Origin: Limosilactobacillus reuteri
GTDB taxonomy: Bacteria; Bacillota; Bacilli; Lactobacillales; Lactobacillaceae
Reading direction: 5' to 3'
Assembly (NCBI RefSeq): GCF_003072625.1
Contig: NZ_CP027805.1
Span: 565,501 to 629,500, forward strand
DNA: 64,000 bases
In this document: positions 36,006-44,795 of the stretch, in pieces
How positions within the stretch are numbered: the stretch's first letter is position 1
How the letters are laid out: every line of letters starts with the position of its first letter
The notes under the pieces: model-generated
Database searches by the model: none
Told to the model about the DNA's origin: nothing
Seen by the model: the letters and a program-made list of their open reading frames with translations, nothing else
Made by a program: the position numbers and the translations under genes

Positions 36006-37319
36006 ATGATTAAAACTTATGATGAAGCATTATCTTTTATTCATGGACGAACACAATTCAAGAAAATTCCAACACTCACACGGATGAAACGATTCTTGGC
36101 AGAATTAGGGAACCCACAAGAAGGACTTAAATACATTCACGTTACAGGAACTAATGGCAAAGGATCAACTGTTGCAATGATGAGGTCTGCTTTACTGGAA
36201 AGTGGCCTGACTGTTGGAAGTTTTACATCGCCTTTTATTACGCGGTTTAATGAACGGATTGAGTACAATGGAATCCCAATTAGCGATGCTGACCTTTTAA
36301 GATTAGTTCAAAAAATTGCTTCAGTTGTCAAAAAACTTGATAATACATTGGAAACAGGCGGACCAACTGAATTTGAAATTGATACAGCATTAATGTTTTG
36401 CTACATGGCTGAAAAGAAGCCTGATGTTGTATTGCTTGAAGTAGGGATTGGGGGGCTATATGATTCTACCAATGTAATTACGCCAGTTGTTAGCGTGATT
36501 ACGACAGTTGGCTGGGATCATATGAAGTATTTAGGTGATACTTTGGCTAAGATTGCGGCCCAAAAAGCGGGAATAATCAAAAAGGGCGTCCCGGTTGTTT
36601 TAGGTGACCTTCCAACTGAAGCGCGCGAAACTATTCTCGCAGATGCAAAGGAGAAAAATTCCCCGGTTTTTGAATTAAAAAAAGACTTTACTGTTCACAA
36701 GCTTAATGGTCATCAGTTCCACGCGAAAATTCGGTATCAAGGAAAAAATCTAAAAAAAATAGAAACAATTCTTGGCTTGCCGGGCGACTATCAGATAGAA
36801 AACGCAGCAGTTGCTTTGATGGCTGTTGAACTTTTTATGGAGAAGCATGAACTGGCAATTGATCGTCGTGCTTTGATCGCGGGATTAGAAAATGCTGCTT
36901 GGCCGGGGCGATTAGAAGAAATAAATACTACTCCCTTGGTCTTATTAGATGGCGCTCATAATCTTCCTGGTGTCCAGGCCCTTGTTCATACTATTAAGAA
37001 TGATTTTGCCGATCGGGAAGTTTACCTCTTGGTGGCGATTCTGGCTGATAAGCAATATGAATTAATGCTTGGTGAATTAGCAAGTTTAGGAAATATTCAC
37101 TTAACCGTTACGCACTTTGCTGGTCCCGGTCCTAAACGACCAAGCGCAGACTTAGCAAAAGCAGTTGCTGATATTCCAACTAAATATCCCATCCAGATTA
37201 TTAACGACTGGCGATTAGGGATCGGGCAGGTGGCAAGTCAAATGAGTGCGGAGGATGTAATGATTATTACTGGTTCTCTTTATTTTGTTTCAGATGTTCG
37301 TAAATTCTTTTTAAATTAA
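36006..37319 (+). CDS. folC: Folylpolyglutamate/dihydrofolate synthase
   Basis: The 437-residue ATP-dependent ligase adds glutamates to folates. It has a P-loop (HVTGTNGKGSTVAMM), the Mur-ligase-like core (PTEFEIDTALMFCYMAE, GIGGLYDSTNVI, TTVGWDHMKYLGDTL) and a C-terminal domain (LLDGAHNLPGVQAL). Start ATG 36006 follows AAGGGTGAAATAA. The order folC-radC-mreBCD matches bacilli. The length is normal. Confidence 0.94.
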   Translation: MIKTYDEALSFIHGRTQFKKIPTLTRMKRFLAELGNPQEGLKYIHVTGTNGKGSTVAMMRSALLESGLTVGSFTSPFITRFNERIEYNGIPISDADLLRLVQKIASVVKKLDNTLETGGPTEFEIDTALMFCYMAEKKPDVVLLEVGIGGLYDSTNVITPVVSVITTVGWDHMKYLGDTLAKIAAQKAGIIKKGVPVVLGDLPTEARETILADAKEKNSPVFELKKDFTVHKLNGHQFHAKIRYQGKNLKKIETILGLPGDYQIENAAVALMAVELFMEKHELAIDRRALIAGLENAAWPGRLEEINTTPLVLLDGAHNLPGVQALVHTIKNDFADREVYLLVAILADKQYELMLGELASLGNIHLTVTHFAGPGPKRPSADLAKAVADIPTKYPIQIINDWRLGIGQVASQMSAEDVMIITGSLYFVSDVRKFFLN

Positions 37320-37385
37320 AAAGTGTAAAAGCACAAATTTTCCGTATTTAAATATATAGAGTGTAAAAAGGAGAATTATTTATTT

Positions 37386-38019
37386 ATGGAAAATGAAGTG
37401 ATTAACGAATATACAAAATTAGTCTGGACGGCTATTCCTGATAAACTAGGAACAAAGAAGCAGGAATTATGTCAACGTTTCTTACGTAAGTGTCCTAATC
37501 CTCTAGCAATTAAACGGCTTTCACGTGTTGAAAAAAAGTGAGATAAATGAATGGGCGCCGGAAATGTTCAATTTTTTTGCTGCAATTGAATTAGGAAAAA
37601 TAGTAACCAAAAGTCACGAAGAAATTATCGGCCATGCTTATTCGAGCATCGAATTAGGCCGCAAGATGGTTGACCATTTTCAAAGTGAGGAGCAAGAAAG
37701 TGTTTGTATTGCTTGTACAGATATCCATAACGAGATAATTGATTGGAAAATTTTGTTTGTAGGCGGCGGATGCGAATGTATTCTTTATCCTGATAAGATT
37801 TTTCAATATGCGCTCCGGTGTTCAGCCCAAGGAATTATTATGATCCACAATCATCCGACGGGAGACATTCATCCTTCCAAGCAGGACGAATCTTTCACTC
37901 GCCGCTTAGAACGAGGATGTGAGATTATTGGGCTTCATTTGGTTGACTTTATGATTGTTGGTCGCGATACATACCATAGTTGGCGTGAAGCTAGTCTCGT
38001 TAATGAGCTTAAAAAGTAA
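37386..38019 (+). pseudogene. radC: RadC-family (JAB/MPN domain) gene split by a homopolymer frameshift
   Basis: Two frames together make a RadC protein. The first starts at ATG 37386 and ends after 46 codons at VEKK-stop. The second, in the +1 frame, carries on with KKSEINEWAPEMF and holds the JAMM/MPN+ metalloprotease-type motif (IMIHNHPTGDIHPSKQDE). The switch lies in a run of seven A at 37531-37537. With six A the frames join into about 210 residues, the usual RadC length. This may be a true frameshift, a slippage-controlled gene or a sequencing error. Its place before mreB is the standard one. Confidence 0.82.
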
Positions 38020-38101
38020 AGAAACTTTTAATTTATTGCAATAATTACGGTCTCTTTGTTCGTATTAATGTATATTAATGTTCGTATGTACCGAGTGGCT
38101 A

Positions 38102-38110
38102 TGGTATAAT
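38102..38110 (+). promoter_or_regulatory. mreB extended -10 promoter
   Basis: TGGTATAAT (TG-n-TATAAT) lies 45 bases before the mreB start codon. No strong -35 is visible. Confidence 0.6.
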
Positions 38111-38154
38111 ATGCACGATATTAATTTGATTTTAAGACGAAGGGAAGAAGCAGA

Positions 38155-39156
38155 TTGCTAGGAATTGGAACAAAAAATCTTGGCATTGACCTTGGAACTG
38201 CTAATACAATTGTCTACCTTGAAGGTAAGGGTATTGTATTAAGAGAACCATCAGTTGTTGCTCGTAATTCTAAGACTAACGAAGTAATCGCTGTTGGCAG
38301 TGATGCCCGTGATATGATCGGACGGACGCCAGAAAGCATTGTGACTATCCGACCAATGAAAGACGGTGTTATTGCTGATTACGACACAACCGTTGCAATG
38401 ATGAAGTATTACATTGATAAAGCGTTAGGAAATAATGGTAAGCCATATGTTATGGTATGTGTTCCTAGTGGGATCACGGAAGTTGAAAAACGGGCAGTGA
38501 TTGATGCTACTCGAGTTGCAGGTGCTCGTGATGCTTATGTTATTGAAGAACCATTTGCAGCAGCCATTGGAGCAGGTTTACCAGTTATGGATCCAACTGG
38601 TAGTATGGTTGTTGATATTGGTGGAGGTACTACTGATGTTGCTACCATTTCATTAGGTGGTATCGTCTCAAGTCGTTCAATTCGAATGGCTGGTGATAAG
38701 ATGAATGATGCGATTGTTCAATATGTTCGCCAACATATGAATTTATTAATTGGTGAACGAACAGCTGAAAAGCTTAAGTGGGATATTGGATCTGCATCTG
38801 TTGAAGCTGCTGAAGAAATGGGAACAACACAAGTTCGCGGTCGTGATCTTGTAACTGGATTGCCAAAGACAATGCAAGTATCTGCAAAAGATGTTTCAAC
38901 GGCCCTCCAAGATGTTGTTGATAGCATTATTACGGCAATTAAAGGAACACTTGAAGAAACTTCCCCAGAAATTGCTGCTGATGTTATTGATCACGGGATT
39001 GTATTAACTGGTGGAGGCGCATTATTAAAGCATTTACCAGATGTTATTGCAGATGCAACCAAAGTACCAGTATTCATTGCTAATGATCCCCTTGACTGTG
39101 TTGCTATTGGTACCGGCGAGTCATTAAAGAGTATTGATGTAATGAAGAAAAAGTAA
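38155..39156 (+). CDS. mreB: Rod-shape-determining protein MreB
   Basis: The 333-residue actin-like protein polymerises under the membrane and directs lateral wall synthesis. The phosphate-1 loop ([16 protein letters not shown]), phosphate-2 ([19 protein letters not shown]) and adenosine motif ([15 protein letters not shown]) are all present. The start is TTG 38155, the only plausible one, behind AGGGAAG and in line with family N-termini ([13 protein letters not shown]). mreC and mreD follow. A structured 133-base gap separates it from mreC. Confidence 0.96.
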   Translation: MLGIGTKNLGIDLGTANTIVYLEGKGIVLREPSVVARNSKTNEVIAVGSDARDMIGRTPESIVTIRPMKDGVIADYDTTVAMMKYYIDKALGNNGKPYVMVCVPSGITEVEKRAVIDATRVAGARDAYVIEEPFAAAIGAGLPVMDPTGSMVVDIGGGTTDVATISLGGIVSSRSIRMAGDKMNDAIVQYVRQHMNLLIGERTAEKLKWDIGSASVEAAEEMGTTQVRGRDLVTGLPKTMQVSAKDVSTALQDVVDSIITAIKGTLEETSPEIAADVIDHGIVLTGGGALLKHLPDVIADATKVPVFIANDPLDCVAIGTGESLKSIDVMKKK

Positions 39157-39213
39157 AATGATTCTCTGACAATGACGTCAGCGATGAATCATCATTAGTA
39201 CTAACTAATGATT

Positions 39214-39262
39214 GACGGGGCTGATTGCCAAGCAGGATTGTTTGGCAGGCCCCGTCTTAATT
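39214..39262 (+). terminator. Hairpin between mreB and mreC, terminator-like
   Basis: GACGGGGC (39214-39221) pairs with GCCCCGTC (39249-39256), and TGCCAA with TTGGCA inside it. Only TTAATT follows, so termination would be partial. Two more hairpins lie upstream in the same gap: ATCATTAGT/ACTAATGAT at 39191-39212 and ATGATTC/GAATCAT at about 39158-39192. They could tune the MreB to MreCD ratio. Confidence 0.5.
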
Positions 39263-39289
39263 ACCTTGTGTAAGCATTGGAGGGTCATA

Positions 39290-40147
39290 ATGCAGAAATT
39301 TTTTTCCAATCGCCGATTAGTTATTGCTGTGATAATTCTAGTTATCTGTTTTGGACTAATGGCAGGTTCTGTTTCTTTACGGAATAGGCGAAATACACCA
39401 CCGATCATCCAACAATTTGGAAATGATATTGTTGGCTTTGTTGATAGTGCAGTTGCTCTCCCTGTAAATTGGGCACAGACAAGTGTGAGTTCAATAAATG
39501 GGTTGATGAATACTTATTCTGAAAACCGTGAACTTAAACAGCAAGTAACTGAATTAGCACAAACTAAAGTCCGTGATCAGACCTTAGCTCATGAAAACAA
39601 ACAATTAAAACAACAGTTAAAACTTAATAATTCAATGACCGACTATAATACAGTTACAGCGGCTGTGTTAATGCGCACACCTTCTTCGTGGCAAAGACAA
39701 CTCGTGATTAATAAGGGGCAATCTAGTGGTATTAAGAAGAATATGCCCGTTATGAGTGGTAGTGGGTTAATTGGTCGGATTACAGAAGTAAATAAAACTA
39801 ATAGCAAAGTTGAATTATTGAGTGATACCAGTGAATCATCAAACCGTTTTGCAATTACCCTTAATGGTCAAAATGGGAAGGTGATTAATGGGATTATCAC
39901 CGGATATAATGCAATAAATAACGAGCTTGAAATGGGACAAGTAACTTCTAAAGCTAAAATAAAAAAAGGTACCCGAGTAGTAACCAGTGGAATGGGTGGT
40001 GTGACACCTAAGGGACTTTATGTTGGTCGCGTGTCAAGTGTCGGTAAAGATGATTATGGTCTCGCCCAGAAAATCTATATTACTCCAGCAACGGACTTTA
40101 ATGATATTAATATTGTTACAGTTGCTGAAGCGGCCTCACAGGAGTGA
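39290..40147 (+). CDS. mreC: Rod-shape-determining protein MreC
   Basis: The 285-residue protein has a short cytoplasmic tail, one membrane segment (LVIAVIILVICFGLMAGSV), a coiled coil (about residues 75-110, ENRELKQQVTELAQTK) and the periplasm-facing beta domain typical of MreC (VINKGQSSGIKKNMPVMSGS, GTRVVTSGMGGVTPKGLYVG). ATG 39290 was chosen because GGAGGG lies just upstream; the longer frame reads through the hairpin. It links MreB to the wall synthases and is followed 6 bases later by mreD. Confidence 0.92.
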   Translation: MQKFFSNRRLVIAVIILVICFGLMAGSVSLRNRRNTPPIIQQFGNDIVGFVDSAVALPVNWAQTSVSSINGLMNTYSENRELKQQVTELAQTKVRDQTLAHENKQLKQQLKLNNSMTDYNTVTAAVLMRTPSSWQRQLVINKGQSSGIKKNMPVMSGSGLIGRITEVNKTNSKVELLSDTSESSNRFAITLNGQNGKVINGIITGYNAINNELEMGQVTSKAKIKKGTRVVTSGMGGVTPKGLYVGRVSSVGKDDYGLAQKIYITPATDFNDINIVTVAEAASQE

Positions 40148-40153
40148 TAAATT

Positions 40154-40690
40154 ATGTATCGTTTATCACGCTTAAAATATATATTCCCAATTGGTTTATT
40201 TGTATGTCTGTTTTTGGACGGCGCCTTAAGCCATGTGTGGGCACCATTATTTTTCAGTTATCCCTATTCAATGGTGAGTGAACTTGTCTTACTATGGTTA
40301 GTCTTATCGTATTTCTTTCAAGATGATGTTGAGATTCCATTAATTCCATTTGCAATTGCTGCCGGTGCAGTTTACGATTTATACTTTTCGGGAATTTTAG
40401 GATTGTATATTTTCTTGTATCCATTAGTAGTCGAAATAACTAAAATTTTATCTCGTTATTTTAGTTCATCATTTCTTTCGATGATTATGATTTTCTTTGT
40501 TGATATTGTCATTTTTGAGACCTTTAATTATTGGGCATATTATTTAGTAAATATTACTAATGTTGGTTTTGGCGACTATCTTATTTATACGCTTGCTCCA
40601 ACGTTAGCATTGAATTTAATTTATTTTGTTGTCCTCTTCTGGCCAATTCGCGCAATATATCGCTGGGCATTAGACGATGATCAAATTTAA
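40154..40690 (+). CDS. mreD: Rod-shape-determining protein MreD
   Basis: The 178-residue protein is very hydrophobic with about five membrane segments (IFPIGLFVCLFLDGALSHVW, LVLLWLVLSYFF, GILGLYIFLYPLVVEITKIL, LSMIMIFFVDIVIF, LALNLIYFVVLFWPI). Size, hydropathy and position after mreC identify it as MreD. CAGGAG upstream of the start lies in the end of mreC. It is the last gene of the mre operon. Confidence 0.9.
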   Translation: MYRLSRLKYIFPIGLFVCLFLDGALSHVWAPLFFSYPYSMVSELVLLWLVLSYFFQDDVEIPLIPFAIAAGAVYDLYFSGILGLYIFLYPLVVEITKILSRYFSSSFLSMIMIFFVDIVIFETFNYWAYYLVNITNVGFGDYLIYTLAPTLALNLIYFVVLFWPIRAIYRWALDDDQI

Positions 40691-40699
40691 AATTAGTGC

Positions 40700-40728
40700 T
40701 TGACACAATAGATATTCCAGTATAGGAT
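40700..40728 (+). promoter_or_regulatory. Promoter of the T-box-controlled ABC operon
   Basis: TTGACA (40700-40705), 17 bases, TAGGAT (40723-40728). Transcription should start near 40735, just before the T-box Stem I. Confidence 0.75.
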
Positions 40729-40744
40729 ATTTACAACATCATAA

Positions 40745-41003
40745 ATGACAGTGAACAGACTAGTAGAGCTTTAAGCATTGTAAAGAGAGTCCTGAATGAT
40801 GGGAAGGGATCGATGCTTTAGCTTGAATCACATCTGTGAGTTGGCCTTCTGAAAGCCATAGTAGGAAGACCCGGGGAAGCCCGTTACAGCGCGGAGTTTA
40901 TTTTAATGAACTCACTAAGGCTATTTTTCGTGAGAAAATAGCAAGATGAGGTGGAACCGCGGAAACGCCCTCGTAGCCAGTTTAGGCTCGAGGGTGTTTT
41001 TTG
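40745..41003 (+). promoter_or_regulatory. T-box leader, complete, specifier CAC (His)
   Basis: This is a full T-box. Stem I has a lower helix ACAGA/TCTGT, an AGTA bulge, an upper helix near TTAAGCAT/ATGCTTTA and the sequence GAAT-CAC-A, which puts a His codon (CAC) in the specifier place at 40829-40831; valS and its GTA are laid out the same way. The core GAGGTGGAACCGCGG is at 40948-40962. The terminator CGCCCTCG/CGAGGGTG with six T ends at about 41002. Histidine T-boxes are known for a predicted histidine transporter (hisXYZ) in lactobacilli, which fits the genes below. Confidence 0.88.
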
Positions 41004-41112
41004 TTTCATTAAAATAGACTTATTAAGGCAAATATTGCGAAATGTTTGTAAACATGAGGTGGAACCACGATGTACTCGTCCTCTAGGAGGTATCTCCTAG
41101 AGGATTTTTTCT
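41004..41112 (+). promoter_or_regulatory. Second T-box core and terminator lacking Stem I
   Basis: Directly after the first terminator there is a second T-box core (GAGGTGGAACCACG, 41056-41069) and a second strong terminator (CCTCTAGGAG at 41080-41089 with CTCCTAGAGG at 41094-41103, then six T). Only about 50 bases lie between them, with a small hairpin ATGTTT/AAACAT, so there is no room for a Stem I or a specifier. RNA polymerase must pass two tRNA-dependent switches, the second without codon recognition of its own. Confidence 0.8.
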
Positions 41113-41158
41113 TTTCCTGTTATTTCTATTAGTCAATAATTTAAGGAGGCAATAGTAA

Positions 41159-41806
41159 ATGTCAATGCAATATATAAGTGAAATTCTACCTTCATTATTC
41201 CAGGGGGCTGCTCTTACATTACAAATTTTCTTCTGGACATTAGTTGGATCTCTGCCATTAGGGATTTTAGTTAGCTTAGGACTTACTTCTAAAATCAAAC
41301 CTCTGAAGTGGATATTAGAAATTTATGTTTGGTTAATGCGGGGAACGCCTTTGCTGCTTCAACTGATCTTTGTATTCTATGGATTACCAATTATTGGCAT
41401 TGTTTTTGAACGTTACGATGCCGCCCTAGTTGCTTTTATTTTGAACTATGCAGCTTATTTTGCTGAAATTTTCCGTGGTGGTTTCCAATCTGTTGATCAA
41501 GGTCAGTTTGAAGCAGCTCGTGTTTTACGCTTAAGCTACTGGCAAACTCTTCGCAAGATCATCATTCCCCAGGTAATAAAAATTGTTATTCCATCAATTG
41601 GGAATGAAGTTATTAACTTAGTAAAAGATTCATCGTTAGTTTACGTAATTGGTCTCGGTGACCTACTTCGAGCAGGAAACGTTGCAACTTCACGGGATGT
41701 CACACTTGTTCCATTGATGCTAGTAGGGTTAATCTACTTGATCCTTGTAGGAATTTGTACATTAATTCTACGGCAAGTTGAAAAATGTTATGCATACTTC
41801 AAGTAA
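41159..41806 (+). CDS. Amino-acid ABC transporter permease (HisM/GlnP type)
   Basis: The 215-residue membrane protein has five membrane segments and the polar amino-acid permease signature (RGTPLLLQLIFVFYGLP near residue 60; EAARVLRLSYWQTLRKIIIPQ, the EAA loop that docks on the ATPase). AAGGAGG lies 9 bases before ATG 41159. It is the first gene of a permease-ATPase-binding protein operon. The His specifier in its leader suggests histidine as substrate, but the leader is the only evidence for that. Confidence 0.92.
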   Translation: MSMQYISEILPSLFQGAALTLQIFFWTLVGSLPLGILVSLGLTSKIKPLKWILEIYVWLMRGTPLLLQLIFVFYGLPIIGIVFERYDAALVAFILNYAAYFAEIFRGGFQSVDQGQFEAARVLRLSYWQTLRKIIIPQVIKIVIPSIGNEVINLVKDSSLVYVIGLGDLLRAGNVATSRDVTLVPLMLVGLIYLILVGICTLILRQVEKCYAYFK

Positions 41807-41820
41807 AGGAGGGAATCTAA

Positions 41821-42471
41821 ATGTTAGAAGTTCGAGATTTAAAAAAGAGTTTTGGCGATCGGCAAATTTTAGATGGGGTTAATTTAACAGTTAAAGATGG
41901 TGAAATTCTTTGTATTGTTGGTCCATCAGGTGCCGGGAAAACGACCTTACTTCGTTGTATTACTGGACTGGAAACTCCCGATAGTGGTGAGTTTTTCATT
42001 AACGGTCGTCGATTTGACCCTCAGGGAACAGATGCGGCTGACCGAGTAATCGGTGTGGTTTTTCAAGATTTTAAGCTTTTCCCAAATCTTTCGGTAATGG
42101 AAAATATCACGTTAGCGCCGATGATGGTATTGAAAAAGGATAAACAAGAAGCAATTGCTGATGCGCAAAAACTACTTGAAGAATTAGGACTTAATACAAA
42201 AGGAAAATTGTACCCTTACCAACTTTCGGGTGGGCAAAAGCAACGGGTCGCAATTGCCCGTGCATTAGCAATGAAGCCTAAAATTTTGTGTTATGATGAA
42301 CCAACATCGGCTCTTGATCCAAACCTTCGAAAAGATGTTGCTAATATTATTTTGGGATTAAAGAAGGACGGAATGACTCAATTAATTGTTACTCACGATT
42401 TAGGATTTGCGGAAGATATTGCTGATGATATTTTACGAGTACAACCACTTGATCAACGTCAGAATAAATAG
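41821..42471 (+). CDS. Amino-acid ABC transporter ATP-binding protein
   Basis: The 216-residue ATPase powers the importer. It shows Walker A (VGPSGAGKTTLLRCITGLE), Q-loop (VVFQDFKLFPNLS), signature QLSGGQKQRVAIARALA and Walker B (ILCYDEPTSALDP). It is shorter than the usual 240 residues because it ends soon after the H-loop (LIVTHDLGFAEDIADDILRV). AAAGGAGG precedes ATG 41821. The binding-protein gene begins 17 bases after its stop. Confidence 0.93.
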   Translation: MLEVRDLKKSFGDRQILDGVNLTVKDGEILCIVGPSGAGKTTLLRCITGLETPDSGEFFINGRRFDPQGTDAADRVIGVVFQDFKLFPNLSVMENITLAPMMVLKKDKQEAIADAQKLLEELGLNTKGKLYPYQLSGGQKQRVAIARALAMKPKILCYDEPTSALDPNLRKDVANIILGLKKDGMTQLIVTHDLGFAEDIADDILRVQPLDQRQNK

Positions 42472-42488
42472 TGAGAGGAGATATACTG

Positions 42489-43340
42489 ATGAAAAAAGCG
42501 AAAGCAATTTGGTTACTTATTTTGTTAGTAGTACCTGTTCTCCTTCTTAGTGGCTGTGAAAGTGTAACAAAGCGTGCTGATACGCAAGATACATGGAACC
42601 GGATTGAGCGCCGAAAAAGAGTGATTGTCGGCCTTGATGACAGTTTTGTTCCAATGGGTTTTCGCAAAAAGAATGGCAAGCTAGTTGGTTATGACGTAGA
42701 TCTTGCCCGGGCTGTTTTTAAGCAGTATGGAATAAAGGTTGATTTTCAGCCGATTGATTGGTCAATGAAAGAGACTGAGTTAAAAAATGGTACGATTGAC
42801 TTGTTATGGAATGGGTATTCTGTTAATCCTAGCCGTGCCAAAAAAGTTACCTTTAGTCGTTACTATTTAGAGAATCGGCAGATATTAGTAACTAAAAAGA
42901 AGAGTAACATTAAAAATCTGAACGGGATGACTGGTAAAACACTCGGAGTGCAGAATGGTTCAACGGGAGCAACTGTTTTGGATGAGAAGCCAAAGTTGTT
43001 AAAGGATAAAATAAAGAACCATACACCAGTACTTTATGATACATTTCCTAATGCATTTATTGATTTAAATGCAAATCGAATTCAAGGAATTTTAATGGAC
43101 GAGGTTTATGCTAATTACTATATTAAGCACCAACCAAATAGTAATTCGTATCGCACTTATATTAGCAAAGAGCTGCCAATGGAACATTTTGCAGTGGGAA
43201 TGCGAAAAGGTGATAAGACCTTAAAGAAGAAAATTAATCAAGGTTTAGGTAATTTGCAGAAAAACGGTGAATTACGGAAGCTTAATGAAAAATGGTTCGG
43301 TCAAGATAGTAACTACTTGGGACCAGATAACACTAAATAA
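42489..43340 (+). CDS. Amino-acid ABC transporter substrate-binding lipoprotein
   Basis: The 283-residue protein is a lipoprotein: signal peptide KKAKAIWLLILLVVPVLLLSGC with lipobox LLSG-Cys near residue 22. After it comes a family 3 solute-binding domain (RIERRKRVIVGLDDSFVPMGF, GYDVDLARAVFKQYGI, TEWSMKET-like DWSMKETELKNGTIDLLWNG). It catches the amino acid outside and delivers it to the permease. ATG 42489 has GAGAGGAG upstream. A terminator ends the operon. Confidence 0.93.
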   Translation: MKKAKAIWLLILLVVPVLLLSGCESVTKRADTQDTWNRIERRKRVIVGLDDSFVPMGFRKKNGKLVGYDVDLARAVFKQYGIKVDFQPIDWSMKETELKNGTIDLLWNGYSVNPSRAKKVTFSRYYLENRQILVTKKKSNIKNLNGMTGKTLGVQNGSTGATVLDEKPKLLKDKIKNHTPVLYDTFPNAFIDLNANRIQGILMDEVYANYYIKHQPNSNSYRTYISKELPMEHFAVGMRKGDKTLKKKINQGLGNLQKNGELRKLNEKWFGQDSNYLGPDNTK

Positions 43341-43380
43341 AAAGAGCAGGGACTTGGAAAATAGTCTCTGCCTTTTATTG
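43341..43380 (+). terminator. Terminator of the ABC operon
   Basis: GAGCAGGGACT pairs with AGTCTCTGC (one wobble) and is followed by CTTTTATTG. The 163 bases from here to the next start hold one further hairpin (TGCAGC...GCTGCA, about 43490-43517) and nothing else I can name. Confidence 0.75.
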
Positions 43381-43543
43381 TTTCCTACAAACAAATTAAT
43401 AAAAATATGATGAATTTACGTAATCGGTTTGTAATTTAGTCATATTTAACGTATCATTATTCAGTATGATAATTCGAATGTAACTAGGTTGCAGCTAGTG
43501 GACCCCCTCTTGCTGCATTTTATATTGAAGGGAGAAAGAGAAC

Positions 43544-44791
43544 GTGGATTTTGATCTTGCTCGTGGCGTGGACTTGCACATTATACCCACAAAACAATTT
43601 AAGATGAATCACGTCTTAATAGATTTTGCGACTCCGCAAACACCAACGAATGCTACTGCACGAAATTTATTAGCAAACCTATTAGAGACTAGCACGCATC
43701 GCTATCCAACGCAGACGGCTTTGGCTCGTCAATTAGCATCTTTATATGGTGCTTATGTTAATTTGTATGTCAACCGTTTGGGAGCATTACATACTGTTCA
43801 ATTACGAGCGAGTTTTGTCAATAATCGCTTTGTTGATGAAGATTTATTTGAAAAGATTAGCGGCTTAATAAATGAGATCATTTTTCATCCCCTAATCGAT
43901 GACGGGGAATTTGATGGTCCTACTTTTAGGATTCAATCTAACAATTTAAAAAGTGCGATAAAGTCGCTTTATGACGATAAACAATTTTTGGCTAATCAAC
44001 GGCTTATGGACTTGTATTACCAAAATGATTCTGTAATGAAGGTTCCTAGTTTCGGTCAAATTGCCGATCTTGAAAACCTCAATGCTAAAAGTTTAGTTTC
44101 AACGTACCATTCAATGATTAATGAAGATAAAATTGATATTTTTGTGTTAGGTGACATCGATCCGATGCGTGCTCAGCAAGTTGTTGCTAAGCTGCCTTTT
44201 AAGGATCGCAATATTATTAATAATTCACCTTTATATCAACAAACATTGTATGATCAAGTTCAAAGAAAAACAGAATATCAACAAGTAAATCAAGCAAAGT
44301 TAAATTTGGCATATTCTTTACCTGTCTATTACCATGATGCCGATTACTATGCTGGCTTGGTTTTCAATGGACTTTTTGGTGGCACGCCATATTCAAAACT
44401 TTTTACGAATGTCCGTGAAAAAGCTAGTTTAGCTTATTATGCTTCTAGCCGGCTTCTTCCGTTTAATGGGATTGTAAGTGTTCAAACGGGAATTCAAGCG
44501 AGTGATCAAGAAAAAGTTCAGAATATGATTCAGGAACAATTGACTGCCTTAAAAAATGGTGATTTTACTACTGAGACGCTAAGTGAAGTTCAAGATAGTT
44601 TGATTAACCAATATCGTGCAGGGCATGATTTGGCAAGTAATGTTTTGGAACAACAATTGATTACCAAATTAGTTAATGAATCGGATAAGGACTTTATTAC
44701 TGAAATAAAAAAAGTGACCGCAGCAGATATCATGCGTGTTGCTCAACAGATGAAACTTCAGGCAGTTTATTTATTAAGTGGTGAGAAATAA
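43544..44791 (+). CDS. M16-family peptidase-like protein (YmfF type)
   Basis: The 415-residue protein has the two-domain M16 (insulinase) fold: an N-terminal half (ATARNLLANLLETSTHRYPTQ) and a C-terminal half (FNGLFGGTPYSKLFTNVREKASLAYYA). It lacks the HxxEH zinc motif, like YmfF of B. subtilis, so it is probably the inactive partner of the next gene's product. The start is GTG 43544 behind GGGAGAAAGAG. It overlaps the next open region by a few bases, and the pair ymfF-ymfH before rodZ-pgsA-cinA-recA is a conserved cluster. Confidence 0.85.
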   Translation: MDFDLARGVDLHIIPTKQFKMNHVLIDFATPQTPTNATARNLLANLLETSTHRYPTQTALARQLASLYGAYVNLYVNRLGALHTVQLRASFVNNRFVDEDLFEKISGLINEIIFHPLIDDGEFDGPTFRIQSNNLKSAIKSLYDDKQFLANQRLMDLYYQNDSVMKVPSFGQIADLENLNAKSLVSTYHSMINEDKIDIFVLGDIDPMRAQQVVAKLPFKDRNIINNSPLYQQTLYDQVQRKTEYQQVNQAKLNLAYSLPVYYHDADYYAGLVFNGLFGGTPYSKLFTNVREKASLAYYASSRLLPFNGIVSVQTGIQASDQEKVQNMIQEQLTALKNGDFTTETLSEVQDSLINQYRAGHDLASNVLEQQLITKLVNESDKDFITEIKKVTAADIMRVAQQMKLQAVYLLSGEK

Positions 44792-44795
44792 TTAT

